NCBI RefSeq assembly: GCF_010692555.1
Contig: NZ_JAAHHG010000007.1
Coordinates: forward strand, 1 to 46,424
Length of the DNA: 46,424 bases
From: Okeania sp. SIO3B5
Lineage (GTDB): Bacteria > Cyanobacteriota > Cyanobacteriia > Cyanobacteriales > Microcoleaceae
Direction of reading: 5' to 3'
Positions 17,827-25,922 of the stretch are shown here, piece by piece (the stretch's first letter is position 1; each line of letters opens with the position of its first letter). A program made the translations under genes and the position numbers. The notes under the pieces are model-generated. The model was given only the letters and a program-made list of their open reading frames with translations. It was not told the DNA's origin and did no database searches.

Positions 17827-18954
17827 ATGGAATTAAAACCTAAATCTGGCTATAGTTTTTCTGGGCATATTCCTATAGAAATTGGTCAATATGATTGGCG
17901 ATCGCTACTGAGTAATATCGAAGCTGAAACTTATACTAGCCAAATATATAGTGTAATGTTGACTGACATAAAAACTTCTCTAGAAGAAGCAGTAGCTCAA
18001 ACCCAAGCTCAAATAAAAGTGTTAGGACTAGAAGCAATAAAACTCAGCCTAAAAAACTTGACTAGAACATTAATACCAGAAAAAAACACATTTTCAGCAG
18101 ACCCAATTTACTCTCATTCTGACAATATGAACGAGCAGAAAGAAAGTATAAATTACCAAAAAATGAATCAGGAACAGTTAATCCAAAATCATCAAAATCA
18201 GCCTCAAACACATATGAGTACCAACCTAACTACTACCATAGAATCAGAAATTACTACTGAATCAACCTTAGTATCCATAGATTCCCACAACATGGAAACT
18301 AATCTCTCAGAAAATAATCAAAACTCCTCAGAAGAGTTACAACCACAAAATAATCGAAGAAAACGGCAAAAAAAACTCACAAAAGCAGAAAAAGCAGCCT
18401 TATTAGTTCAAGAAAGAAATACATATTTACAGCAACTAGGGGAAAAATTACAAAAAGCACGAAAAATGCGTTGTTTATCTATGAAACAAATTCATAAACA
18501 AACTTTTGTACCCCTTCATTATCTAGAAGCAATAGAAAAAGGCAAAACAGACGAACTACCAGAAGATGTATATCTTCGAGGATTCATCTTTCGTATTGGT
18601 AACGCTTTAGGATTTGATGGAGTAGCTTTAGCAGAGGCTTTACCTACATCCGATCCACTTCAAAGCTTAATACCATCTTGGTCTAACTCCAACAAGGACA
18701 TTGGATTAGGTATAGGTCCCATTCATCTATATATAGGTTATACAGCTTTAATGGCCGGTGCAGTAGGTGGACTAAATTGGATATCTCAACAACCAAGTCC
18801 AGGAGCAAATCTTACTCCAGATAAATTAGAAACTCCTGATTCAGTTGCTCACTCAGATAAACATTTAGAAACTACTCAAACACCAGGATTAAAATCTACT
18901 AAAGGTAGTGTAGTAGTTGGTTCCGATCTTGCTCCGCCAGAAACAATGATGTAA
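17827..18954 (+). CDS. RodZ-like HTH (HTH_25) membrane-anchored protein
   Basis: A 375-residue protein. Residues 1-85 are a predicted soluble segment of unknown type; 100-180 are asparagine/glutamine-rich linker; a basic stretch (NNRRKRQKKLTKAEKA, 176-190) precedes an HTH_25 domain (about 200-270: LGEKLQKARKMRCLSMKQI ... PEDVYLRGFIFRIGNALG). A single transmembrane helix follows (about 298-317), with a short outside tail. This resembles RodZ, which links the MreB cytoskeleton to the membrane, but the N-terminal extension is unusual and the periplasmic domain is short. Start ATG 17827. Confidence 0.75.
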   Translation: MELKPKSGYSFSGHIPIEIGQYDWRSLLSNIEAETYTSQIYSVMLTDIKTSLEEAVAQTQAQIKVLGLEAIKLSLKNLTRTLIPEKNTFSADPIYSHSDNMNEQKESINYQKMNQEQLIQNHQNQPQTHMSTNLTTTIESEITTESTLVSIDSHNMETNLSENNQNSSEELQPQNNRRKRQKKLTKAEKAALLVQERNTYLQQLGEKLQKARKMRCLSMKQIHKQTFVPLHYLEAIEKGKTDELPEDVYLRGFIFRIGNALGFDGVALAEALPTSDPLQSLIPSWSNSNKDIGLGIGPIHLYIGYTALMAGAVGGLNWISQQPSPGANLTPDKLETPDSVAHSDKHLETTQTPGLKSTKGSVVVGSDLAPPETMM

Positions 18955-19188
18955 GCATTCAGCATTCAGCGGTCAGCTATCAGCTATGAGTTATTAAGTC
19001 ACTATCACACCAGAGGAAGAATTACTCTCTAAAGAGAATTAAAACTTATGTTTGCGTAGCATTCCGCAGGAAATAAAAAAGCTATGAGCTAACTTTACTA
19101 AGTCCTGTACCTTTAAAAGCTGTTTGCCCAGAATTCCGCAGGAAATGCTGACTGCTAATAGCTGAATACTTACATCAGGAGAAGGTTG
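18955..19188. repeat. Palindromic spacer between convergent genes
   Basis: Between the RodZ-like gene and proB are CATTCAGC/GCTGAAT-type inverted segments (GTAAGCATTCAGC at about 18952 and GCTGAATACTTAC at about 19160) flanking GCATTCCGCAGGAAAT repeats. Similar segments recur near 22300 and 34620-34810. Confidence 0.45.
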
Positions 19189-20298
19189 TTAACATTGGAC
19201 TACAAGGTTATCTCTATGTACTACTGTGTCAGATCCTGTATAGCCCAAAATATCAGGTATATCTTCTGAACGACAACCTAGAATTTGTTGCAATTCAGTA
19301 TTGCTGTAGTTCACAAGTCCCCTAGCTATTTCCTCGCCTTCTTCATTGCATAGTTCTACAGCATCCGATGGATAAAACTCTCCTTCCACTTGAGTAATAC
19401 CAGCAGCTAGTAGAGATTTACCATATTCAGAAATTGCTTGAACTGCACCCATGTCCAGATACAGCTTGCCCGCAGGTACTAACATATTGGCAATCCAATG
19501 TTTGCGGGCATTTACTGGTTGTGGTTGAGGTTCAAACTGAGTCCCAATAGATTCTCCATTCAGGATTTTTTGTATATTTTCCGGAATTTGGCCATCAGTA
19601 ATAACGGTTCGTACTCCTGCTGCTGTGGCAATTTTGGCAGCTTCAATTTTCGTAATCATTCCACCAGTTCCCCGTCCACTAACAGAATCTCCAGTTTCAA
19701 CTTGAAATTCTTCGAGTTGTTCTATTCGCTCTACTAAGGTAATAGGTAAAGCATCTGGATTATTTCTAGGGTCGGCAGAATATAACTTGTCAACATCGGT
19801 TAATATAAATAACCAATCAGCTTCTACTAGACCAGCAACTAAAGCTGATAGAGTATCATTGTCCCCAAATTTCAGTTCTTCCACAGCAGTAGTGTCATTT
19901 TCATTCACAATTGGGACTACACCTAGTCGCAACAATTGTTGAAATGTATTGTAAGCATTGACATAACTACTACGTCGTGCAAGCTCGCTCCTGGTAAGTA
20001 AGATTTGGGCAATTGTTTGTCGCAAAGATGTAAACAAGTCTTCATAAACTCGCATTAGTCTTCCTTGACCCACTGCTGCTACTGCTTGCTTCATGGCAAT
20101 ATTACGAGGTTTTTCAGTTAGTCCTAAGCGATCGCAACCTACACCAACTGCTCCAGAAGAAACTAAAACTACTCGATGTCCTTGAGAACGTAGATTGACA
20201 ATAGTCTCGATCAAGCTAGCAATGGTGGATAAGGCCAAATTTCCAGATTCAGAACGAGTCAGACTGGAAGTGCCTATTTTAATTACTATTGTTGTCAT
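19189..20298 (-). CDS. proB: Glutamate 5-kinase
   Basis: A 369-residue enzyme phosphorylating L-glutamate, the first step of proline synthesis. The amino-acid kinase domain is complete: [12 protein letters not shown] at the N-terminus, [11 protein letters not shown] (about 42-52), [21 protein letters not shown] and [17 protein letters not shown]-terminal PUA domain (about 275-365) is present, the long form of the enzyme. Start ATG 20298 gives the canonical MTTIVIKIG; an upstream in-frame codon at 20367 would add 23 unconserved residues. Cytoplasmic. Monocistronic here. Confidence 0.96.
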   Translation of the reverse strand: MTTIVIKIGTSSLTRSESGNLALSTIASLIETIVNLRSQGHRVVLVSSGAVGVGCDRLGLTEKPRNIAMKQAVAAVGQGRLMRVYEDLFTSLRQTIAQILLTRSELARRSSYVNAYNTFQQLLRLGVVPIVNENDTTAVEELKFGDNDTLSALVAGLVEADWLFILTDVDKLYSADPRNNPDALPITLVERIEQLEEFQVETGDSVSGRGTGGMITKIEAAKIATAAGVRTVITDGQIPENIQKILNGESIGTQFEPQPQPVNARKHWIANMLVPAGKLYLDMGAVQAISEYGKSLLAAGITQVEGEFYPSDAVELCNEEGEEIARGLVNYSNTELQQILGCRSEDIPDILGYTGSDTVVHRDNLVVQC

Positions 20299-21125
20299 CG
20301 AAAAATATTGAATTAATTTTTGATTGCTTCGACTCTTAGAAATTACCTCAAAATTAGAAAACACCAAACCCTTAATAAATAAGAGATTGGCGTTTTCAGA
20401 TTTTTATATTTAAGGTCTTTATATTTGCTGACCCCAATTTAATTTTTATTGAAGTTAATTATTCCATAGAATTTTAGTAAATTCGGAAAATTGTAATATT
20501 TTCTTTATATTTGAGTATAATTTCCAGGTATAGTGACAGTCATACTGATGAAATATTCAATTTTAGATTTTCAGGAACAAGACTAACCACAAATCTAATC
20601 AAAGCGCTCAAATCCCTTAAATGGTTAGTCCAGCCTACTTAGCAAAGGGAGTATTTTTCAAGCTTTTCCTGTATTGCCTCTACTAAACTCCCGACTCGTA
20701 ACTCAAAAACTGATAACTGAAATGACCTTTCCTTCCACTGCCATATAAGATAAATTTGCAAAGACTGAACAAAAAAATCTATATAAATCGTGATGTAGCT
20801 GCTGCACCCCCCATCCCCTCCCGGGAGGGTAGCAAGAGGGGTGGGTGAGGATTAATGGCCGTGGGGCACACGGTTAAAGAAAAGCGCACCGCCTGCGCTG
20901 AGGTTTCCTTAGCGTAAAGACGGAGCAAGAAAGCTTGTGGAGATGGTAGTAACAGGAGTGCAACTCAACTTGTTTTGATTTGTTGCCTAGTTAAGAATCG
21001 CGGTTAGCGCAGCTTCGCGTTAGCAAAACAAGAATCACCCGTTATAATCTCCGATTTAACGGGTGAGTGTCAATACCTTACTCTAATTAGGTGTGGTGGA
21101 GGAGAATCTAGGAGTGCTAAATAGA
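20299..21125. other. Intergenic region with IS right-end remnant
   Basis: No gene. The right half (about 20855-21073) is an IS-derived, RNA-like segment described separately. CCCCTCCCGGGAGGG at about 20814 is a dispersed palindrome seen also near 31060 and 31240. Confidence 0.45.
20855..21073 (+). mobile_element. IS200/IS605 right-end / omega-RNA-like remnant
   Basis: Starts with GGCCGTGGGGCACACGGTTA, similar in form to GCCGGGGGGCACTCGGAAA of the element at 15470, and ends with CACCCGTT ... AACGGGTG followed by AGTGTCAA (TCAA at 21070-21073). No left end or tnpB is present. It stops about 50 bp before the oxidoreductase start and might influence that gene's transcription. Confidence 0.55.
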
Positions 21126-22196
21126 ATGTCTAAAGTATATTCATCCGTTTTTACTAAACATGGTCAACCAGAATCTCTTCGTGTAGGAGTTATTGGGGTT
21201 GGTAATATGGGACAGCATCATACCCGTGTCCTAAATTTACTCAAAGATACAGAATTAGTCGGTGTAGCAGATATTAATGTTGAAAGAGGACTCGACACTG
21301 CTAGTAAATATCAAGTTCGTTTTTTTGAGGATTATAAAGACCTTTTACCTCATGTTGATGCTGTATGTGTAGCAGTTCCGACTCTTCAGCATTATGCTGT
21401 AGGAATGACTTGCTTAGAAGCAGGAGTCCATGTCTTAATGGAAAAACCTATTGCTGGTAGTATTGCCGAGGCCGAATTTTTGGTAAATACTGCTGCTGAA
21501 GCTAACCGAATTTTACAAGTGGGTCACATAGAAAGGTTTAATCCTGCTTTTCAAGAACTTAGTAAAGTCCTCAAAACTGAAGATTTATTGGCCTTAGAAG
21601 CTCATCGGATGAGTCCTTATTCTCATCGAGCTAATGATGTGTCTGTAGTTTTGGACTTAATGATCCATGATATTGACTTGTTACTAGATTTAGTTGCTTC
21701 TCCAGTTGTGAAACTAACTGCTAGTGGAAGTAGTGTTTCTAGTTCTGGAAATTTAGATTATGTAACAGCTACTCTTGGTTTTGCTAATGGTATTGTGGCG
21801 ACTTTAACTGCTAGTAAGGTGACACATAAAAAATTACGTTCTATTGTTGCTCACTGTAAAAGTTCTTTGACAGAGGCAGATTTTCTGAACAATGAAATTC
21901 TGATTCATCGGCAAACAACAGCAGATTATGTGACTGATTATGGTCAGGTTCTTTATCGTCAGGATGGTTTAATTGAAAAGGTTTATACTAGCAATATTGA
22001 GCCTCTTCATGCAGAGTTAGAGCATTTTATTCATTGTGTTGGTGGAGGGAATCAACCTTCAGTTGGAGGAGAACAAGCTCTTAAAGCATTGCGGTTAGCT
22101 AGTTTAATTGAGAAAATTGCTTTTGATGGTTTAGATTGGCATTTAGCAGATTCAGAATGTGATTTGTTGAATACTTCTATGTTAAAAGTAAGTTAA
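21126..22196 (+). CDS. Gfo/Idh/MocA family oxidoreductase
   Basis: A 356-residue NAD(P)-dependent oxidoreductase. The Rossmann motif VGVIGVGNMGQHHTRVL is near the N-terminus, MEKPIAGS carries the family lysine (EKP), and GHIERFNPA and LMIHDIDLLLDL mark the substrate domain. Substrate is unknown; relatives act on sugars, sugar nucleotides or inositol. ATG 21126 is chosen because AGGAG lies 10 bp upstream; GTG at 21093 would add 11 residues. An IS right-end remnant ends 53 bp upstream. Confidence 0.9.
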   Translation: MSKVYSSVFTKHGQPESLRVGVIGVGNMGQHHTRVLNLLKDTELVGVADINVERGLDTASKYQVRFFEDYKDLLPHVDAVCVAVPTLQHYAVGMTCLEAGVHVLMEKPIAGSIAEAEFLVNTAAEANRILQVGHIERFNPAFQELSKVLKTEDLLALEAHRMSPYSHRANDVSVVLDLMIHDIDLLLDLVASPVVKLTASGSSVSSSGNLDYVTATLGFANGIVATLTASKVTHKKLRSIVAHCKSSLTEADFLNNEILIHRQTTADYVTDYGQVLYRQDGLIEKVYTSNIEPLHAELEHFIHCVGGGNQPSVGGEQALKALRLASLIEKIAFDGLDWHLADSECDLLNTSMLKVS

Positions 22197-22347
22197 GAAA
22201 GAAGGAAGAAGGAAGAAGAAATGCCTGGCACGGGAGCAAGATGCTCCCACTTTTCTAGTAACAAAACCTGATTCCTTTTTCAAGGGCAATTAAGTTAATA
22301 GCTGACGGCTGTTTGCGCAGCAGTCCGTAGGAAATGCTTACGAAAAT

Positions 22348-22704
22348 TCAACCAAATGTGGAACTATTCCAGCCCCACATCGAACCTTTAGCATCAGAAA
22401 ATTCTATATAAATTCGATTTTTTGGTACGCCTAAAACCTGATTAATTTGTTGACAAAAATCTTGACTTATCCCTTTTGTTTGCTGAGGGTTCATATTACC
22501 AATACTCTTAATTTCCATATAGCAGACAGGTTCATCACTACTACCACCAAAAGTCATGGGAATATCTGATTCAAAAGTAGTCATTACATAAGATTCTGGT
22601 TTACCAAAATGCTTTGCCATACCAGAAGAAAGGTTTTTTAAGAGGCTGTCAATTTTATCTTTTTCTGGTTTAGAAACAGAAGTTTGAACTTTAATTAGTG
22701 GCAT
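22348..22704 (-). CDS. MIF-like tautomerase family protein
   Basis: A 118-residue protein of the phenylpyruvate tautomerase/MIF family. The catalytic Pro is residue 2 (MPLIKVQTSV). Conserved segments include FGKPESYVMT (about 33-42), MTFGGSSDEPVCYMEIKSIG and NRIYIEFSDAKGSMWGWN. The family forms trimers and tautomerises keto/enol substrates; the physiological role in cyanobacteria is not established. Start ATG 22704. It lies downstream of pseudogene pieces on the same strand. Confidence 0.88.
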   Translation of the reverse strand: MPLIKVQTSVSKPEKDKIDSLLKNLSSGMAKHFGKPESYVMTTFESDIPMTFGGSSDEPVCYMEIKSIGNMNPQQTKGISQDFCQQINQVLGVPKNRIYIEFSDAKGSMWGWNSSTFG

Positions 22705-22723
22705 AATTCAATTAATAATTAAC

Positions 22724-22815
22724 TATAAGTATGAAATATGATTGCCTTCCTTTAGAATACCAATAATTTTACATTCGATATAACCAGGGGTATCAGAAGT
22801 AATTAGGCAACCAAT
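22724..22815 (-). pseudogene. Flavin reductase fragment
   Basis: The minus strand reads IGCLITSDTPGYIECKIIG then ILKEGNHISYL and stop. This aligns with the intact flavin reductase at 25278-25757 (TGCPIISDTLGYVECKVVG, then AVEEGDHTVYVG). Only about 30 of 159 codons remain. It follows directly, in another frame, after the truncated caspase copy. Confidence 0.75.
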
Positions 22816-22817
22816 TT

Positions 22818-23006
22818 CTATTGCTGTTCTTTACTAAGGCAATTGGGAATTATTATAGACTGTTTAGGATGACACCTGCCTAGAGATGGATCTGTTAGAA
22901 TACCAAAAACTTCACTAACATCTCTTTTTCCACCCTCTAGTTCTTCACCTGTTACGGGTGCTACTATAAAAGCTATTCTTTTCGGATAATCAGACTCATT
23001 AACCAT
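22818..23006 (-). pseudogene. Truncated duplicate of caspase gene N-terminus
   Basis: A 62-residue ORF repeats the first ~55 residues of the adjacent caspase-family gene (MVNESDYPKRIAFIV here, MVNESNYPERIAFVV there; GKRDVSEVF/GKRDVSQVF; IIPNC/IIPEC) and then ends at SKEQQ. Both catalytic residues are missing. It is a tandem partial duplication, 31 bp downstream of the full gene. Confidence 0.85.
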
Positions 23007-23037
23007 TGGTATTATTTTTTTAATATTCTTATTTCAA

Positions 23038-24441
23038 TTATGGTTCAATCCAACCTTGAAAAGCTGCCACTAAAAGATTAGCAAATGGATTATTCAGAGC
23101 TTCTTTAAATCCTTCAGTTCCTACTGATTTTAATAGCCCTATTACTCGCTGTTTTAATGTGGGTTGATTTTCAACAATTTCAATTGCTTGAGCAACAACT
23201 GCCATTTTGCCTGCCGTAGTTTCTGTAGGATTAGATTGTTCTAATTGTTTGAGAAGTTGTTGAATTTCTGCTGCTGTTTCAGCTAAAGTTTTTTGTTTAT
23301 CTTCGTTAATTGTGCGAGCAATATTTGAGTCTTGAATTTTTCCTTTGCTACCAGCTAAACCATAAATTTCTCCTTTGTTGCCCACCGCACCATGAATTTT
23401 TCCCTCCTTACCAACTGGACCATAATTTTCTCTAATATAAATTTTATCTCCCATCTTTTCTGACATATTTGTATTTCCTTGATTATTATAATTTTCTATA
23501 TTAGTAGCAGGGGTATTAATAATTGTATCTAACCAATTTTCTAATTGTTTTATATGTCTTTTTAATTGTTTTATATATATTTCTTTATCGAATACAAGCA
23601 ATCTAAGTTGTTTTGATGAAAGTGCTTTTAGTCTCTTATAATCGGAATCTAAATATAGATATTCTTTATGTAAATATTTCTGAATATATCTATTAGATTC
23701 TTTCTTCGTTTTATTTGTTATATTTTTAGTTATCCAGATATTTTGATCGGATTTATTAATGTGATAGAGTGCTTTTTGAGTAAATGAAGAATAATCTTCT
23801 TGTGATAATTTATTGTTTATATATGTAACTATTTCTGGAATAGTAATTAATCCCTTGTCAGTGAGTTTGTTATTTAATCCACTCTTAATTCCTTGGCAGA
23901 ACAAGTGTGTAAAAACACCCTGTAAATCATCCTTCAATTCATAACTTTCTTGTGTTTTTTTTGAAGAAGCTATCAGAGCTATTCCTTCCGGAATATGATC
24001 ATCTTTAATAAATCTTGAATCTCCATTACTTTTAGTTCCGTTATCCATAGCTCCACCGCTATAACAAGAATCTAAAATTATAATTGCGCGATTGACTTTA
24101 TAAATCTTTAAATCCGTTAACAAATTTTCAAAAGCATACTTTTGTTCATCAAACTTAAAGCAATACTTATTTTGAATCATTTCTCCATGGCCAGAGAAGT
24201 AAAAAATCAATTGAGTAGATGAATTCCAGGACTTTAATAATTCGGAAATACTTAATTCAAAATCTTCTTTACGGCACTCAGGAATTATTTTAGACTGTTT
24301 AAAATCACAACCGCCTAAATGTGGCTCTGTCAGAAGAGTAAAAACTTGACTAACATCTCTTTTTCCAGCCCGTAATTCATTACCTGTTACAGCTCCTACT
24401 ACAAAAGCTATTCTTTCCGGATAATTAGACTCATTAACCAT
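23038..24441 (-). CDS. Caspase-family protease with repeat linker and C-terminal helical domain
   Basis: A 467-residue protein. The caspase/peptidase C14 domain (about 8-240) has the His-Cys pair in FYFSGHGEM (His85) and IILDSCYSGG (Cys126). A helical, lysine-rich segment (about 245-310) follows, then three short glycine repeats (GPVGKEGKIH, GAVGNKGEIY, GLAGSKGKIQ; 341-370) and a C-terminal helical domain (about 383-467, LAETAAEIQQLLKQLEQSNP ... FANLLVAAFQGWIEP) that I recognise as recurring in cyanobacterial multi-domain signalling/conflict proteins. Starts 5 bp after the EACC1-like gene, so co-translated. Likely a protease effector triggered by a sensor (inference). Confidence 0.85.
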   Translation of the reverse strand: MVNESNYPERIAFVVGAVTGNELRAGKRDVSQVFTLLTEPHLGGCDFKQSKIIPECRKEDFELSISELLKSWNSSTQLIFYFSGHGEMIQNKYCFKFDEQKYAFENLLTDLKIYKVNRAIIILDSCYSGGAMDNGTKSNGDSRFIKDDHIPEGIALIASSKKTQESYELKDDLQGVFTHLFCQGIKSGLNNKLTDKGLITIPEIVTYINNKLSQEDYSSFTQKALYHINKSDQNIWITKNITNKTKKESNRYIQKYLHKEYLYLDSDYKRLKALSSKQLRLLVFDKEIYIKQLKRHIKQLENWLDTIINTPATNIENYNNQGNTNMSEKMGDKIYIRENYGPVGKEGKIHGAVGNKGEIYGLAGSKGKIQDSNIARTINEDKQKTLAETAAEIQQLLKQLEQSNPTETTAGKMAVVAQAIEIVENQPTLKQRVIGLLKSVGTEGFKEALNNPFANLLVAAFQGWIEP

Positions 24442-24446
24442 TAGTA

Positions 24447-24833
24447 TTATTTTGCTAATATTCTAATTTCAATATTTTCAATAACATCTGGTGGACATGA
24501 ACCAATTATGGAAGTAACCCTATCTGTTTCTTCTCGACTTGTATTGTCGAGAGTGCATAATAGTACATCTGTATTTGAATAAATATGGAAAATATATTTT
24601 GGGTTTTCAGACTTCCAATACTGAGCTGCACCAATGACTGTTTGAAAAGTAGTGAAAACTAAACTAGCAATAGCTATAGCAGTTGTCCGTTTACCTTTTA
24701 CTCCCTGCTGAAGCTCTTGTTCCTCTTGTATAACAGAAACACCACATTCTTTTTTAATTAAATCTGCAAGCTCAATCAATTTATTAGAGGTAACCTTGGA
24801 TACCTCGTCTTCAAATCGTATATTTACTCTCAT
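24447..24833 (-). CDS. EACC1-like small protein (effector-associated component)
   Basis: A 128-residue protein: an N-terminal beta/alpha region (MRVNIRFEDEVSKVTSNKL ... ECGVSVIQEEQE), a glycine-lysine turn, one hydrophobic helix (about 52-72, AIAIASLVFTTFQTVIGAAQYW), and a C-terminal beta/alpha part (IFHIYSNTDVLLCTLDN ... IEIRILAK). This layout, size and its place directly before a caspase gene fit the EACC1 family of small proteins linked to protease and other effectors in bacterial conflict systems. The assignment is by architecture and context, not by strong motif. ATG 24833; 5 bp to the caspase start. Confidence 0.55.
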   Translation of the reverse strand: MRVNIRFEDEVSKVTSNKLIELADLIKKECGVSVIQEEQELQQGVKGKRTTAIAIASLVFTTFQTVIGAAQYWKSENPKYIFHIYSNTDVLLCTLDNTSREETDRVTSIIGSCPPDVIENIEIRILAK

Positions 24834-25277
24834 TAAAAAATTTCCTTATTTGTTAAAATCAAGACTTATACAGTACCGCTATTTATGGTTTATTTTTACC
24901 AGAATAACGCTGGAATTATAAACTATGTAATAGGACTTACGGAGTACCGTTATTTATAGTGTATTTTTCCTAATTATTTCAGATACTTAGCACTATAATT
25001 TAGTACCTTTGCCAGGGAAAAAAGACGATATCGACAAAACTGACAACGTGAGGACTAGGTATCTAGGAAAGCGATCGCCACTTCCATAATCAAAGGCCAT
25101 AGCTCAGGGTCTGGATCTAGCAAAGATTGTCCAAACTCCTACCCATGATAACTGTAGATAGGAACAGAAGAGCCACCAGAAATTGATAAACTAATCCGCT
25201 AAGTTTCTGGCCTTATGCTCCCCAGCAGTAGTTTTAAGATAAGTAAACACACAAAAGCTAATTGCTATATATAACAA
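24834..25277. repeat. Direct repeat and possible gene remnant upstream of the caspase operon
   Basis: Two imperfect direct copies (24864-24900 and 24935-24970, both ACTTA ... AGTACCG(C/T)TATTTAT) sit before the EACC1-like gene and might be part of its promoter. About 25020-25230 reads on the minus strand as broken protein-like stretches, including LDPDPELWPLIMEVAIAFLDT, between stops: probably a decayed gene I cannot name. Confidence 0.4.
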
Positions 25278-25757
25278 CTAACCACCATAATTCCAACCTG
25301 TACTTTCCAACAATAGAGGGTCTCCCTCACGATGTACACCTGCAGCAATTACTTCTCCTACATATACAGTATGGTCGCCTTCTTCCACAGCACCAACAAC
25401 TTTACATTCCACATAACCAAGAGTATCTGAAATAATTGGACAGCCAGTTTCTCCTAGATAAAATTCTATATCCTCAAATTTATTTCCCACGCGACGTTGA
25501 GGTTTGAAAAATTGTTGAGCTAAATCTTTTTGTCCTGCTGCTAAAAAGCTCAGAGAAAATACCCCGCTAGCCTTAATCATGGCATGGGATTTAGAATCTT
25601 TGTTTACACAATTAACAACTAGGGGAGGCGCAAAAGATGCTTGCATTACCCAACTGGCCGTAAAACCATTAACTTCCTCACCATCCTTAACACCACAGAT
25701 GTATAATCCGTGAGGAATCTTACGCAATATTATTTTCTTTGCCTGTTCGTCTAACAA
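25278..25757 (-). CDS. Flavin reductase-like domain protein
   Basis: A 159-residue FMN-binding split-barrel protein: KIPHGLYICGVKDGEEVNGF, ASWVMQASFAPPLVVNCV and FEDIEFYLGETGCPI match the flavin reductase domain that in cyanobacteria also forms the C-terminus of flavodiiron proteins. It probably reduces flavin with NAD(P)H. The start is TTG at 25757 (MLDEQAKKIILRKIPHG), preceded by AGGT, giving the expected N-terminus; no ATG or GTG is available nearby. A fragment of a second copy is at 22724-22815. Confidence 0.85.
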   Translation of the reverse strand: MLDEQAKKIILRKIPHGLYICGVKDGEEVNGFTASWVMQASFAPPLVVNCVNKDSKSHAMIKASGVFSLSFLAAGQKDLAQQFFKPQRRVGNKFEDIEFYLGETGCPIISDTLGYVECKVVGAVEEGDHTVYVGEVIAAGVHREGDPLLLESTGWNYGG

Positions 25758-25922
25758 AGTTTTACCTAAATATTATGAATGAAGTTTACACTTTATATTT
25801 TAACAAAACTTAACGCATTGTAGTCAAATCTAAAAATTTAACTAAAAATAGAAAAATATACAGCACATTTTGCGTTATAATGATTAATTTTGCTTGCGAA
25901 GTTAAAAAAAACTAATATTTTA

